Assembly: GCA_021774335.1 (NCBI GenBank)
Contig: JAJFJD010000040.1
Span: forward strand, 272,291-336,290
From: Alphaproteobacteria bacterium
GTDB taxonomy: Bacteria > Pseudomonadota > Alphaproteobacteria > UBA8366
Direction: 5' to 3'
DNA: 64,000 bases
Positions within the stretch are counted from its first letter, which is position 1, and the number at the start of each line of letters is the position of its first letter. This document shows, piece after piece, positions 34,279 to 43,093 of this stretch. Under the pieces are notes generated by a model that saw only the letters and a list, made by a program, of their open reading frames with translations, made no database searches and was not told the DNA's origin. The position numbers and the translations under genes are program-made.

Positions 34279-34797
34279 ATGAAATTCGTTCGAGACCCGA
34301 CCAGCGAAGCGTCCGCGACCAAGCGGCCGCCCAAGGCATTGCCCGACGACATTACGGGCAAGACGATCGCGTTGCTGGATATCTCCAAGGAGCGCAGCGA
34401 CGAATTCCTCGATCATCTCGAGGTCAAATTCTCGGAAGCCGGTTTCCCGGTGAAACGCTACCGCAAGCCGAGCAATTCCAAGAATGCAACGCCTGAATTG
34501 ATCCAGGCGATTGTCCAGGAAGCGGATATCGTCGTCGAAAGCCTCGCCGATTGAGGCTCGTGCACGTCGTGCAGTCTGCATGACATGAATGCACTCGACA
34601 ATTTGGGCGTTCCCGGATTGATGGTCGCGACGACGGAGTTCAAGGTCGCGGCGACGTCGCAGTCGAAGTCTCTCGGTTTCGAGCCGCATATCGTATGGGT
34701 CGAACATCCGATCCAGAACCGGACAGCGGACGAATTGCGCGATATCGCCTATGACGCCTTCACGCCGATCATGGAGACGCTGCAAAACGGCGCCTGA
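34279..34797 (+). CDS. UGSC-family selenoprotein with in-frame UGA (Sec92)
   Basis: Read as one gene with TGA at 34552-34554 decoded as selenocysteine. An ORF stops at that TGA and another ORF in the same frame continues to 34797. Across the junction the product is ESLAD-U-GSCTSCSLHD, which places Sec exactly at the U of the U-G-S-C motif that names the family. A SECIS-like hairpin follows. The product is about 172 residues: a fold resembling a Rossmann/flavodoxin half (KTIALLDISKERSDEF near 31-46, ELIQAIVQEADIVVESLAD before Sec) and a second half (LGVPGLMVATTEF, GFEPHIVWVEHPIQNRT). AGGAGG at 34263-34268 is 10 bases before the ATG at 34279 but only 1 before the ATG at 34270, so 34279 is preferred. 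The biochemical function of the family is unknown to me; a selenol redox or reductive role is likely. Confidence 0.88.
34563..34587 (+). promoter_or_regulatory. Bacterial SECIS element
   Basis: Immediately after the in-frame UGA (34552-34554) the mRNA can form a stem: TCGTGC (34567-34572) pairs with GCATGA (34578-34583), extended below by G34566-C34584 and, past one mismatch, CA/TG. The apical loop is AGTCT, containing the G-U (34574-34575) expected for SelB recognition. Counting U of UGA as 1, the G-U is at 23-24, which as I recall is where the E. coli fdhF SECIS carries it, and the loop neighbourhood TGCAGTCTGCA is close to fdhF's TGCAGGTCTGCA. Confidence 0.85.
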
Positions 34798-34957
34798 CCG
34801 TCGATGCACGGTAGATGATCCGATTTAATTAGCGGGGCAATTAGCGGGCTATCGCTCGCCGATTGGGCTAGTATTGCCCGTGTTGTTTTCGACGGGGTGT
34901 GACTGGCCGAGGCAATTCGGCCGGATCGGTTCAATCTGATCGAGGGAAGGTCGCGAC

Positions 34958-35935
34958 ATGGCGTTTTTGTTCGACGAATTGGCGATTTTCGTCATCGTCT
35001 TTCTATTCCTAGCGGTTCTCATCATCTTCATGGGCGTGAAGACGGTGCCGCAGGGTGAGGAATTCACGGTCGAGCGCTTCGGCCGTTACACCAAAACGCT
35101 GGTCCCCGGATTGAATCTGATCCTACCGTTTGTCGACCGGGTCCGGGCCCGAATGAACATGCGCGAACAGGTGCTCGACGTCCAAAGCCAGGAGGTCATC
35201 ACCAAAGACAACGCCATGGTGACGGCGGACGGCGTCGTTTTCTTTCAGATCATCGATGCGGCCAAGGCGGCCTATGAGGTGAATGACCTGGAGCGCGCCA
35301 TCCTGAACCTGACGATGACCAATATTCGGACGGTGATGGGCTCGATGGACCTCGACATGGTTCTGTCCGAGCGCGACTCAATCAACGCGGACCTCTTGAG
35401 GGTCGTTGACGAGGCGACCAACCCGTGGGGCGTCAAGGTAACGCGTATCGAGATCAAGGATATCGCGCCGCCGCTCGACCTGGTGGAAGCGATGGCCCGT
35501 CAGATGAAGGCCGAACGCGAGAAGCGCGCGAATATTCTGGATGCCGAAGGCGAACGGCAGGCTGATATTCTGCGCGCGGAAGGCCGCAAGCAGTCGGCAA
35601 TCCTGGAAGCCGAAGGGCGGAAAGAAGCCGCGTTCCGCGACGCCGAGGCCCGAGAGCGCGAGGCCGAGGCGGAAGGCAAGGCGACGGCCATGGTCTCCGA
35701 AGCGATCTCGAAGGGCAATGTGCAGGCGCTGAACTATTTCGTCGCCCAGAAATATGTCCAGGCACTTGGGCAGTTCGCGGATTCGCCGAACCAGAAGACC
35801 TTCTTCCTGCCAATGGAAGCGACCGGGATACTCGGCGCAATCGGCGGCATTACGGAAATTGCCAAGGAAGCCTTCAAGAAGCCGGACGGCGAGCCCGACA
35901 ACGCCGATGCCCGCGGGTCGTGGGATCGGACGTAG
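34958..35935 (+). CDS. SPFH-domain (stomatin/prohibitin-like) membrane protein
   Basis: 325 residues with GGGAAGG upstream. One N-terminal TM helix (about 7-24), then the SPFH domain beginning [20 protein letters not shown] (about 28-47) with [16 protein letters not shown] and the characteristic [21 protein letters not shown] long charged coiled-coil of Ala/Glu/Arg heptads follows (about 190-250, repeated EGRKQ/EGERQ units). Homologs form cage-like oligomers (QmcA/HflKC-like) that organise membrane microdomains or regulate FtsH. It is followed 4 bases later by NfeD, its usual operon partner. Confidence 0.95.
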   Translation: MAFLFDELAIFVIVFLFLAVLIIFMGVKTVPQGEEFTVERFGRYTKTLVPGLNLILPFVDRVRARMNMREQVLDVQSQEVITKDNAMVTADGVVFFQIIDAAKAAYEVNDLERAILNLTMTNIRTVMGSMDLDMVLSERDSINADLLRVVDEATNPWGVKVTRIEIKDIAPPLDLVEAMARQMKAEREKRANILDAEGERQADILRAEGRKQSAILEAEGRKEAAFRDAEAREREAEAEGKATAMVSEAISKGNVQALNYFVAQKYVQALGQFADSPNQKTFFLPMEATGILGAIGGITEIAKEAFKKPDGEPDNADARGSWDRT

Positions 35936-35939
35936 CGCA

Positions 35940-36419
35940 ATGGATGCAGTCTTTCAGTTTTCCGACGATATCCGTTTTTGGCATTGGTGGATTTTCGGCA
36001 TTCTGCTGGTCGGTCTCGAGATCGTTGTGCCCGGCTCGTTTTTCCTGTGGATGGGCGTCGCAGCCGGGGTTGTCGGGCTGATACTGCTGGTTGCGCCGGA
36101 TTTTGCTTGGCAGGGTCAAATTCTGACCTTTGCCGTCTGTTCGATGGTTGCCGTGGTGGGCTGGCGTTTGTGGCTGCGCAAGCACCCTATCCAAACTCAG
36201 GACGCCACTCTTAACATTCGCGGCGCACGATACAGCGGTCGCGTGTTGACCTTGAGCGAGCCGCTGGTCAATGGCATCGGCAAGGTCAGGTTGGACGATA
36301 GCTTGTGGCGCGTGTCGACCGGTGACGCCACGGCTTTACCCGAAGGTGCGCGTGTCCGGGTCATCGGTGTGGATGGGGCGACATTGATCGTCGAAGACCT
36401 GCAGGAAGAGACGGCATAG
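35940..36419 (+). CDS. NfeD family protein
   Basis: 159 residues; the ATG at 35940 is chosen because upstream in-frame residues overlap the SPFH gene and look non-native. Three TM helices (about 12-70; WWIFGILLVGLEIVVPGSFF first) precede an OB-fold C-terminal domain (GARYSGRVLTLSEPLVNGIGKVRLDDSLWRV, split over about 92-122). It is the short NfeD type that pairs with SPFH proteins, starting 4 bases after the SPFH stop. The pair probably acts on membrane quality or lipid domains. Confidence 0.94.
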   Translation: MDAVFQFSDDIRFWHWWIFGILLVGLEIVVPGSFFLWMGVAAGVVGLILLVAPDFAWQGQILTFAVCSMVAVVGWRLWLRKHPIQTQDATLNIRGARYSGRVLTLSEPLVNGIGKVRLDDSLWRVSTGDATALPEGARVRVIGVDGATLIVEDLQEETA

Positions 36420-36455
36420 CCGTCAATCCACTGACAACGACGAATTATTGAGGGG

Positions 36456-37274
36456 TTAGGCTGACTCGGGGCCGGCCGCTGGTGCGATTGCGCGGCGATA
36501 GAGATGCCAGGAGGCGTGCCCGAGAACCGGCAGGATCACGAGCAGTCCAACCAGGCCGGAGAGCAGGGACAAGGCGATCAGGCCGGCGATCGTGATGCAC
36601 CACAGGATCATCGGGACCTTGTTCTGCAGGACGACTTTCACGCTGGTGATCATCGCGGTGACGAAATCGACTTCGCGATCGAACAGCATCGGATAGGACG
36701 TCACCGAGAAGGAAAATACGGAAAAGGCGATCACTGCGCCCACGCTGTTGCCGATCAGCAGGAACAGCAGGCCCATCGGCGTGGTGAAGATGACCTTCAG
36801 CAGTTCCGGGGCGCTGAGCGACGACAGCCCAAGGAAGCCGAAGAACAGTAGCGCGGCAATATCCATCCAGATGAAAAGCGAAAAGCCTGCGACCAACGCC
36901 ATCCAGCCCAAGTCGCTGCTCGCCGCACCCCGAACCGATCCAAAAATTTGGCCCCACGACAGTGGCTCGTTCCGTTCGAGGCATCGGCTGATGGCGTAAA
37001 AGGCGGCTGCGATAAACGGCGCAATCAACGCGAAGCCTGCCGCCAGCGGATAGACTAGATAGGGTAAGTCGAACTGCACGAGGAGCAGGATGAGAATCCA
37101 CCCGCCCGCCGTATAGACCCCGCTGACCGCAAGGGCATAAAGCGGGGCGGCCCGAAAATCACGCAGGCCCGCCGCCAGGATTTCAAGGATGTCACTCTTT
37201 GTGAGGGGGAGGATGACCGGTGCGGCAGGAATGTTCTCGCCGGCGGTTTGACCGGCCTTTGCAGGCTCATTCAT
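36456..37274 (-). CDS. DUF2189 multi-TM membrane protein
   Basis: 272 residues from the ATG at 37274, chosen because GGGAGGGAAAC lies directly upstream; the frame is open to 37304. Hydrophobic protein with about six TM helices, and family-like segments SDILEILAAGLRDFRAAPLYAL (about 26-47) and LPVLGHASWHLYRRAI near the C-terminus, where HASWHLYRR is a hallmark of DUF2189. Such proteins are widespread in alpha- and betaproteobacteria, often near cytochrome oxidase or unrelated genes. Molecular function unknown. It converges on NfeD. Confidence 0.85.
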   Translation of the reverse strand: MNEPAKAGQTAGENIPAAPVILPLTKSDILEILAAGLRDFRAAPLYALAVSGVYTAGGWILILLLVQFDLPYLVYPLAAGFALIAPFIAAAFYAISRCLERNEPLSWGQIFGSVRGAASSDLGWMALVAGFSLFIWMDIAALLFFGFLGLSSLSAPELLKVIFTTPMGLLFLLIGNSVGAVIAFSVFSFSVTSYPMLFDREVDFVTAMITSVKVVLQNKVPMILWCITIAGLIALSLLSGLVGLLVILPVLGHASWHLYRRAIAPAAGPESA

Positions 37275-37482
37275 GTTTCCCTCCCAGTCGTAGACACGCA
37301 CCAATGTATCGGTTTAAGGACCGACTTATCAGAAGCCCGGTTCCGTCCACGCGAAATCGGGCCAGATGTCAGGTTAACGGGAAGCTGGCAAGTCGCGCTG
37401 ATCTAGATCAGTTTGCGCAAAATTTTCGAATCAAATTCGGAAACGCCGGAAGTGACCTCGAACAAGAGACAAATTCCGCGCA

Positions 37483-38277
37483 TTACGCCAACGTGATCGA
37501 AACCGATCCCAGGCCGGGAATTTGGTGATCGACCCGGTCGCCTTTCGCCATCCAGTGTGTCGGGATTACCGACCCTAGCGTGACGAAATCATTCGCTTTT
37601 AGGTGACGGCTTTGTTCGGATAGCCGGTTGGCGAGCCACGCTAGCGCTTCCAGCGGGTGCCCCATGATCAGCGATCCTTTCCCGCATCCAAGCGCATCAC
37701 CGTTCAGGGTGACGGTCGCTTCCGCTTCGGCAAGATCGAGATCCTGCCAATTCTCGACGGGGTCGCCGAGAACAACGGCGGCGTTGAAGAAGTTGTCGGC
37801 GACCATGGTGGGCGTGTCGAGGTCGCGGTAGTCACGGTATCGGGCATCCACCAACTCGATCGAGATCATCACGGCGCCGACCGCGTCGCGTACGCTGTCA
37901 CGGGTATAGGGTGCCCCGCCGGCGGGCAAATCCGCTGTCAGGGAGACCGCGATCTCGGTCTCGACGCCGGGTTCCACGAAATCGGCATGGGTCAGCGCTG
38001 CGTGATGCTGATGGACCGTCGGCGCCAATACCCTGCCGAAGGCCGGTTCGTGGATGTTCATGTATTCCTGCATGACCGGTGTGGTGCAGCCGATCTTGTA
38101 GCCGACAGGATTGCCCAAACCCTTTGTTGCGAGAAGGTCGTTGCAGCGTTCCTGCACGATATAGGCGTCGGGCAAGTCCGTTGGACGAATTTCTTCGTCC
38201 AACGTGTCCAGCCGTGTTCGGTTCAGCCGGTTGTCGGCGATGATCGCCGCCGCCCGGTCGATGGCATCTGGGGTCAT
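37483..38277 (-). CDS. 2-keto-4-pentenoate hydratase/fumarylacetoacetate hydrolase-family enzyme
   Basis: 264 residues from the ATG at 38277 with AGGATATC upstream; the longer frame to 38724 covers the SDR gene. The fold is that of MhpD/XylJ hydratases: PTDLPDAYIVQERC near 33-46, GNPVGYKIGCT near 54-64, FVEPGVETEIAVSL (acidic metal ligands, about 100-113), and VLGDPVENWQDLDL. MhpD-type enzymes hydrate 2-hydroxypenta-2,4-dienoate in meta-cleavage pathways; decarboxylases share the fold. It lies 17 bases after the SDR gene on the same strand, so the two are likely co-transcribed. Confidence 0.85.
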   Translation of the reverse strand: MTPDAIDRAAAIIADNRLNRTRLDTLDEEIRPTDLPDAYIVQERCNDLLATKGLGNPVGYKIGCTTPVMQEYMNIHEPAFGRVLAPTVHQHHAALTHADFVEPGVETEIAVSLTADLPAGGAPYTRDSVRDAVGAVMISIELVDARYRDYRDLDTPTMVADNFFNAAVVLGDPVENWQDLDLAEAEATVTLNGDALGCGKGSLIMGHPLEALAWLANRLSEQSRHLKANDFVTLGSVIPTHWMAKGDRVDHQIPGLGSVSITLA

Positions 38278-38294
38278 GATATCCTCGCGTTCGA

Positions 38295-39041
38295 CTAGAA
38301 CTGATTTATCACGCCACCGTTGATCTGCAGCATCTGACCGTTGATGAAGCCCCCCTGATCCGAAACCAGCAGGTCGACCAACGCGCCGATGTCGTCGGCA
38401 TTGCCGAGCCGGCCGACGGGGTTGGCTTCGAGCAGCTTCTGGAAGCGCGGCTCGGAGATGTCCCGGTCTTCGTCTGGGAAGGTGCCCGGCGAAATGATGT
38501 TGCAGGTCACGCCTTGGCGGCCGAATTCCTTGGACAGGGATTTCGTCAAACCCCAAAGCGCGTGTTTCGATACGCTGACCGCCGACTTCCCCGCGTAGCC
38601 CTGCTGCGCATTCATGCCGGTGAATGAGATGATGCGGCCCCAGCCTTTCTCCAGCATGCCCGGAACGCAGGCGCGGGCGAGATGGAAGGCGGAGTAGAAG
38701 TTGATGTTCATGATCCGGTTCCACTCTTCCTCGGTCGTCTTGAGGAAGTCGCCGTTCGGCCGCACTGCCGCATTTGCGACCAGCACGTCGACGCTGCCGA
38801 ATTTATCGATGGCGGATTTGGCCATCGCCTGGACCTTGTCGCGGTCGCCGACGTTGCACATCTCGATCATCGCTTCGGCGCCGAGATCGCTAATCTTCGC
38901 CGTCACCTCTTCGCAGGCTGCCCGGTCGCTCGAGCCGTTCAGGACGATGTTGTACCCGGCTTTTGCGAGATGGAGGGCAATGCCCCGGCCGATATTCTTG
39001 CCCGATCCGGTGATCAGCGCGGTTCGTTTTTCTTGAGCCAT
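38295..39041 (-). CDS. SDR-family oxidoreductase-like protein lacking the catalytic tyrosine
   Basis: 248 residues from the ATG at 39041. Classical short-chain dehydrogenase architecture: cofactor loop TGSGKNIGRG (11-20), NAAV (90-93), Asn114 in MNINF, and C-terminal GGFINGQMLQINGG. The catalytic Tyr of the Y-x3-K motif is replaced by Val155 in GKSAVSVSKHAL (Lys159 kept), and the catalytic Ser region reads ISFTGMNA. The codon is unambiguous (GTC on the coding strand). It may therefore be catalytically altered, inactive or a binding protein. Followed 17 bases later by the hydratase. Confidence 0.88.
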   Translation of the reverse strand: MAQEKRTALITGSGKNIGRGIALHLAKAGYNIVLNGSSDRAACEEVTAKISDLGAEAMIEMCNVGDRDKVQAMAKSAIDKFGSVDVLVANAAVRPNGDFLKTTEEEWNRIMNINFYSAFHLARACVPGMLEKGWGRIISFTGMNAQQGYAGKSAVSVSKHALWGLTKSLSKEFGRQGVTCNIISPGTFPDEDRDISEPRFQKLLEANPVGRLGNADDIGALVDLLVSDQGGFINGQMLQINGGVINQF

Positions 39042-39253
39042 GTTTGTGTCCTTTGTGGAGTGCGGTTTCTTGACGGACGGTGCCGATCCGCCTGCGGTAC
39101 CATCGGGGCGGGTCGTTGCCAACGGCAATGTCATTTTAGCAGAACCGATTGGCCGGGCGGAAATGACGTCGGTGTAGCGTGGTGGTTTGCCGGGCTTCGG
39201 AGCCAGCCCCTATACTCTGCGTAGGTTCCTTTCCCGATTCGCGAGACCCAATC

Positions 39254-40990
39254 ATGGCCGACGACATCGATCCGATCCGTCTCGAACTCATCAAGAATTC
39301 TCTGGTGATGATCTCGGACAACCTGATGGTGTCGGTGCTGCGCACGTCGCGCTCGACCCTGGTCAAGGCGAATATGGATTTTTCCGCGTCGATCTGCGAC
39401 GCGGCGGGCAACATGGTGGGGCAGGGGCTGGCGCTGCCGGGTCATTTGGGTGCCACGATGCCGGCGTTGCGGGGCTGTCTCGATTACTTCGAAGACGATT
39501 TCGAGCCGGGGGACATCTTCGCGAATAACGACCCGTATGCGGGGGGCAGTCACCTCAACGACATTTTCATGTTCAAGCCGGTTTTCCGAGATGGCCAGTG
39601 CATCTGTTTCCTCGGACTGATTCTGCATCATACGGACTTGGGTGGCCGCGTGGCGGGCGGTCAGGCGGCGGACAGCGACGAGATTTTCCAGGAAGGTCTA
39701 CGCATTCCGCCGAGCAAGATCTATCAAGCCGGCAAACCGAACGACACGCTGATGCGCATCATCGAGCACAACACCCGCGTGCCGGATACGGTGTTGGGCG
39801 ACGTGCGGGCACAGATCGCCGCCTTGAACGCGGGTGCTATCGAAATCGAGAAACTCGTCGACCTCTACGGTGTTACCGAACTGAAGAAATACATGAGCGA
39901 GTTGGTCGATTACACCGAACGGCTCGTGCGCAGCTACATCCGCGACCTGCCCGATGGCGAAGCCGAGTTCACGGATTGGAATGACGACGACGGCGTCGGG
40001 GGTGGTCCGGTCAAGCTGCACGTCAAACTGACGGTCAAGGGCGATGAGATCGTCGCGGATTTCACGGGCACATCGCCGCAAATGGGCGGTGCGCTGCATA
40101 CCAATTACTGGTTCACCGCGTCGCTGACCTATGCCGCGCTGCGCGCCGTCATGCCGCCGGATACGCCCAACAATGCGGGCTTCTATCGACCGATCACGGT
40201 GATCGCGCCGGAGGGCAGCTGGGTCAATCCGCGTTTCCCGGCGGCGTTGGGCGCGCGCGGGCAGGGCGGCTATCGCGTCCGCACGCTGGTTTCGGGCGCG
40301 ATCGCCAAGCTGATGCCGGGCCGCATGCCCGCCTGTCCCGGCGGCAACGAATTCGGTCTGTCGGTCACCGGATTGACGCCGGAGCGGCGGCGCTTCCTGC
40401 ATGTCGAGTTTCATAACGTGACGGGGCGGGGCGGCGGCCCGGATGCGGATGGCCAGGACGGCGGGCCCTATTGGCTCGGCAACCTGTCCAATACGCCGGT
40501 TGAGGTCATCGAGGCTGAGAATCCGCTGCTGATCGAGGAATACGGGTTCCTGCCCAACACCGGCGGCCCCGGAAAATATCGCGGCGGGCTGGGTGTCGTG
40601 CGGCAATACCGGCTGTTGAACGAGACGGCAATCGTGCAGCAGCGCGCGGACCGGCATATCTATCCGTGTTGGGGTTTGTTCGGTGGCAAGCCGGGGGCGC
40701 TCTCCAAGTCCTATTTCGTGAAGGACGGCGTGCGTAAGGCATCTCCGGCAAAATTCGTGCGGTCGATGGTGAAAGACGAGATCTTCCGGTCGGAGATGGC
40801 CGGCTCCGGCGGATACGGCGATCCGTTCGAGCGGGACGCGGACGCGGTGGCGGAAGACGTGCGCCAGGATAAGATGTCGTTGGCGCATGCGGAGGAAGAA
40901 TACGGCGTCGTCATCGATCCGGTGACCTTCGCGGTGGATCTGGAACGAACGGTGGAACGGCGCGCGGCAGGCGGGGGTGCCACGCAATGA
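39254..40990 (+). CDS. hyuB: Hydantoinase B / oxoprolinase B-family subunit
   Basis: 578 residues from the ATG at 39254. HyuB/AcxB/5-oxoprolinase-beta family: N-terminal DPIRLELIKNSLVMISDNLM, FANNDPYAGGSHLNDIFMF (about 96-114), the metal-type HHTDLGGRVAGG (about 130-141), GFYRPITVIAPEGSWVNP, and C-terminal GGPGKYRGGLGVVRQY and SGGYGDPFERD. With HyuA it forms an ATP-dependent hydantoinase, oxoprolinase or acetone/acetophenone carboxylase. The last four bases overlap the start of hyuA (ATGA). No third (gamma/acxC) gene is present, so hydantoinase or oxoprolinase is likelier than acetone carboxylase. Confidence 0.92.
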   Translation: MADDIDPIRLELIKNSLVMISDNLMVSVLRTSRSTLVKANMDFSASICDAAGNMVGQGLALPGHLGATMPALRGCLDYFEDDFEPGDIFANNDPYAGGSHLNDIFMFKPVFRDGQCICFLGLILHHTDLGGRVAGGQAADSDEIFQEGLRIPPSKIYQAGKPNDTLMRIIEHNTRVPDTVLGDVRAQIAALNAGAIEIEKLVDLYGVTELKKYMSELVDYTERLVRSYIRDLPDGEAEFTDWNDDDGVGGGPVKLHVKLTVKGDEIVADFTGTSPQMGGALHTNYWFTASLTYAALRAVMPPDTPNNAGFYRPITVIAPEGSWVNPRFPAALGARGQGGYRVRTLVSGAIAKLMPGRMPACPGGNEFGLSVTGLTPERRRFLHVEFHNVTGRGGGPDADGQDGGPYWLGNLSNTPVEVIEAENPLLIEEYGFLPNTGGPGKYRGGLGVVRQYRLLNETAIVQQRADRHIYPCWGLFGGKPGALSKSYFVKDGVRKASPAKFVRSMVKDEIFRSEMAGSGGYGDPFERDADAVAEDVRQDKMSLAHAEEEYGVVIDPVTFAVDLERTVERRAAGGGATQ

Positions 40991-43077
40991 CCCGCTATCG
41001 TCTCGGCATCGATATCGGCGGCACCTTCACGGATATCGTCCTGCTCGGTGAGGACGGCGTCGTCCATACCAAGAAGATCCTCTCGACGCCCGACGATTAC
41101 AGCCGGGCCATCGAGGAGGGTACGCGTGCGCTTCTTGCCGAAACGGATATCGCGGCCGACGCCATTTCCGAGGTGTCGCATGGCACGACGGTTGCCACCA
41201 ACGCCATCATCGAACGGAAAGGCGTGCGTGTCGCCCTGGTCACCACGCAGGGGTTTCGCGACGTTCTGGAGATCGCCCGCTATCGGGCGCCGCAACTGTA
41301 TGATGTGTTCTTTCGCAAACCGGAGCCATTGGTCGAACGGCGGCTGCGGTTTCAGGTGCCCGAGCGGATGGCTGCCAGCGGCGAGGTTGTGACGCCGCTG
41401 GATGCGGAGGCAGTCCATGCCATCGCCGATCAATGTGTCGCGGAGGATGTCGCCGCGGTCGCTATCTGCTTCATCAACGCCTATGCGAATGGCGCGCATG
41501 AGGAGGAAGCGGCCGCGCTGTTCCGTGCGCGCCATCCCGACCTGCCGGTAACCGTGTCGAGCGAGCTGGTACCGCAGATCCAGGAATACGAACGGACCAG
41601 TACGACGGTCGTGAACGCCTATATTCGCCCGGTCATCGAGCGGTATGCTCGGAAACTGGAGGAACGGCTCAAAGCCATCGGCATCGCGGTGCCGCTGAAC
41701 ATCATGCAGTCCAACGGCGGCATCCTGCCGGCGGAACTGGCGGCGCGCAAACCCATCTTCATCATCGAATCCGGACCGGCGGCGGGCGTGGTCGGCGCGC
41801 AGCGGCTCGGCGACCGGCTCGGCCTGGGCGATACCATTGTCTTCGACATGGGCGGCACCACGGCGAAGGCGTCGATCATCGTTGGCGGTGAATACGGAAC
41901 GGCGCCGGAAACCGAAGTGGGGGGCGGCGCGGCGTTGGGGCACCGCATGATCCGGGGGGGCGGTTACGTGGTCCAGGCCCCGACCATCGATATCGCCGAA
42001 GTCGGCGCAGGCGGCGGCAGTATCGCCTGGGTCGATGCAGGCGGCGGCATCCAGGTCGGCCCGCACAGTGCCGGCGCGGTGCCGGGTCCGGTCTGCTACG
42101 GCCAGGGAGGAACGGAGCCGACGGTCACCGACGCCAATCTGCTGTTGGGGTATCTGAATCCGGACGTATTGGTCGGTGGTGACCTGACGCTCGACCGGCA
42201 AGGGGCGGAGCAGGCGGTTATCGAGATTGGTGAAGCGCTGGGTCAGTCCACGACGGACACGGCCTATGGCATTCATCTCATCGCGAACGCACGCATGATG
42301 CGGGCATTGAGTGCTGTGTCTTCGGAGCGCGGGCTCGATCCGGCGGGTTTCGCCGCTTTCGCCTTCGGCGGGAACGGCGGCGTGCATGTGTGCGGTCTGG
42401 CGGACTCGCTCGGCTTGCCTGAAGTCGTTGTGCCCCCAGCGGCGGGTTTGTTCAGCGCGCTCGGCCTCATCTTCGCCGACGTCGAGCATCAGTGCATCCG
42501 CGCCTACTATCAGCCGGTCGACATGCTGGACCTGAACGATTTGAACGCGACCTTCGAGACGTTGCAGCGCGAGGCAACCGGCCTCCTGTCGGCCGACGGC
42601 TATCCGTCTTCCCGTCAGGATGTGACCTATTCGGTAGACGTGAAGTATATCGGGCAGAATGCGGCGCTCGCGGTTGCCGTGGAACGCCTGCCGATCAGCG
42701 CGGACGACCTGACCGCCTTGTCCGAAGTGTTTTCCGAGGCGCATGACAAGACATTCGGATACCGGTCCGATGCGGAACGTCTGCAATTGGTATCGCTCAA
42801 GGTCGTGGGGCGTGGCGTGCCGGATGCGCCGCGCCTACCCGATGAAGTTCGCGTCGGGAGTGGTTATGTTCCGACGATGGATAATCGCCGGGCGTATTTC
42901 GGACCGGAGCATGGATGGATAGAGACGCCGGTGTTACGCCGTGCAGATTTAGATGATACGCGGCGGCCCGGTCCTTTGATCGTCGAGGAATACGACACGA
43001 CCACGGTCGTACGCCCGGGATGGGCCGCGTCCCGCGATAGTTGGAATAACATTCGGCTAACCAGCGGCGCCGACTGA
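40987..43077 (+). CDS. hyuA: Hydantoinase A / oxoprolinase A-family subunit
   Basis: 696 residues, ATPase subunit of the hydantoinase/oxoprolinase pair. It starts with the actin-fold phosphate loop LGIDIGGTFTDIVLLGEDG (5-23); further landmarks are SHGTTVATNAIIERKG, SSELVPQIQEYERTSTTVVN, ESGPAAGVVGAQRLG, FDMGGTTAKAS (second phosphate motif), and FAFGGNGGVHVCGLA. The GTG/ATG overlap with hyuB implies translational coupling. It uses ATP to activate the amide carbonyl of a hydantoin- or oxoproline-type ring. Possible substrates fit the amidohydrolase and amidase elsewhere in the window, but that link is speculative. Confidence 0.93.
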   Translation: MTRYRLGIDIGGTFTDIVLLGEDGVVHTKKILSTPDDYSRAIEEGTRALLAETDIAADAISEVSHGTTVATNAIIERKGVRVALVTTQGFRDVLEIARYRAPQLYDVFFRKPEPLVERRLRFQVPERMAASGEVVTPLDAEAVHAIADQCVAEDVAAVAICFINAYANGAHEEEAAALFRARHPDLPVTVSSELVPQIQEYERTSTTVVNAYIRPVIERYARKLEERLKAIGIAVPLNIMQSNGGILPAELAARKPIFIIESGPAAGVVGAQRLGDRLGLGDTIVFDMGGTTAKASIIVGGEYGTAPETEVGGGAALGHRMIRGGGYVVQAPTIDIAEVGAGGGSIAWVDAGGGIQVGPHSAGAVPGPVCYGQGGTEPTVTDANLLLGYLNPDVLVGGDLTLDRQGAEQAVIEIGEALGQSTTDTAYGIHLIANARMMRALSAVSSERGLDPAGFAAFAFGGNGGVHVCGLADSLGLPEVVVPPAAGLFSALGLIFADVEHQCIRAYYQPVDMLDLNDLNATFETLQREATGLLSADGYPSSRQDVTYSVDVKYIGQNAALAVAVERLPISADDLTALSEVFSEAHDKTFGYRSDAERLQLVSLKVVGRGVPDAPRLPDEVRVGSGYVPTMDNRRAYFGPEHGWIETPVLRRADLDDTRRPGPLIVEEYDTTTVVRPGWAASRDSWNNIRLTSGAD

Positions 43078-43093
43078 CCGTCCCGGCAGATGC

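Noticed and set aside
34279..34554. A truncated gene ending at the TGA, with a second small gene at 34585-34797
   Set aside because: Same frame, family motif spanning the TGA, and a SECIS hairpin with the right spacing support readthrough as selenocysteine instead of two genes or a nonsense mutation.
32719..34809. A 696-residue antisense ORF over the thioredoxin-fusion and UGSC genes
   Set aside because: Arg/His-rich composition typical of a GC-bias shadow; no ribosome binding site or family motif; the sense strand explains the region.
40711..42786. A 691-residue antisense ORF over hyuB/hyuA
   Set aside because: Shadow of a strong real gene pair; biased low-complexity composition.
39254..43077. 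Acetone/acetophenone carboxylase
   Set aside because: The third, small subunit gene and nearby ketone-pathway genes are missing, so the general hydantoinase/oxoprolinase call is safer.
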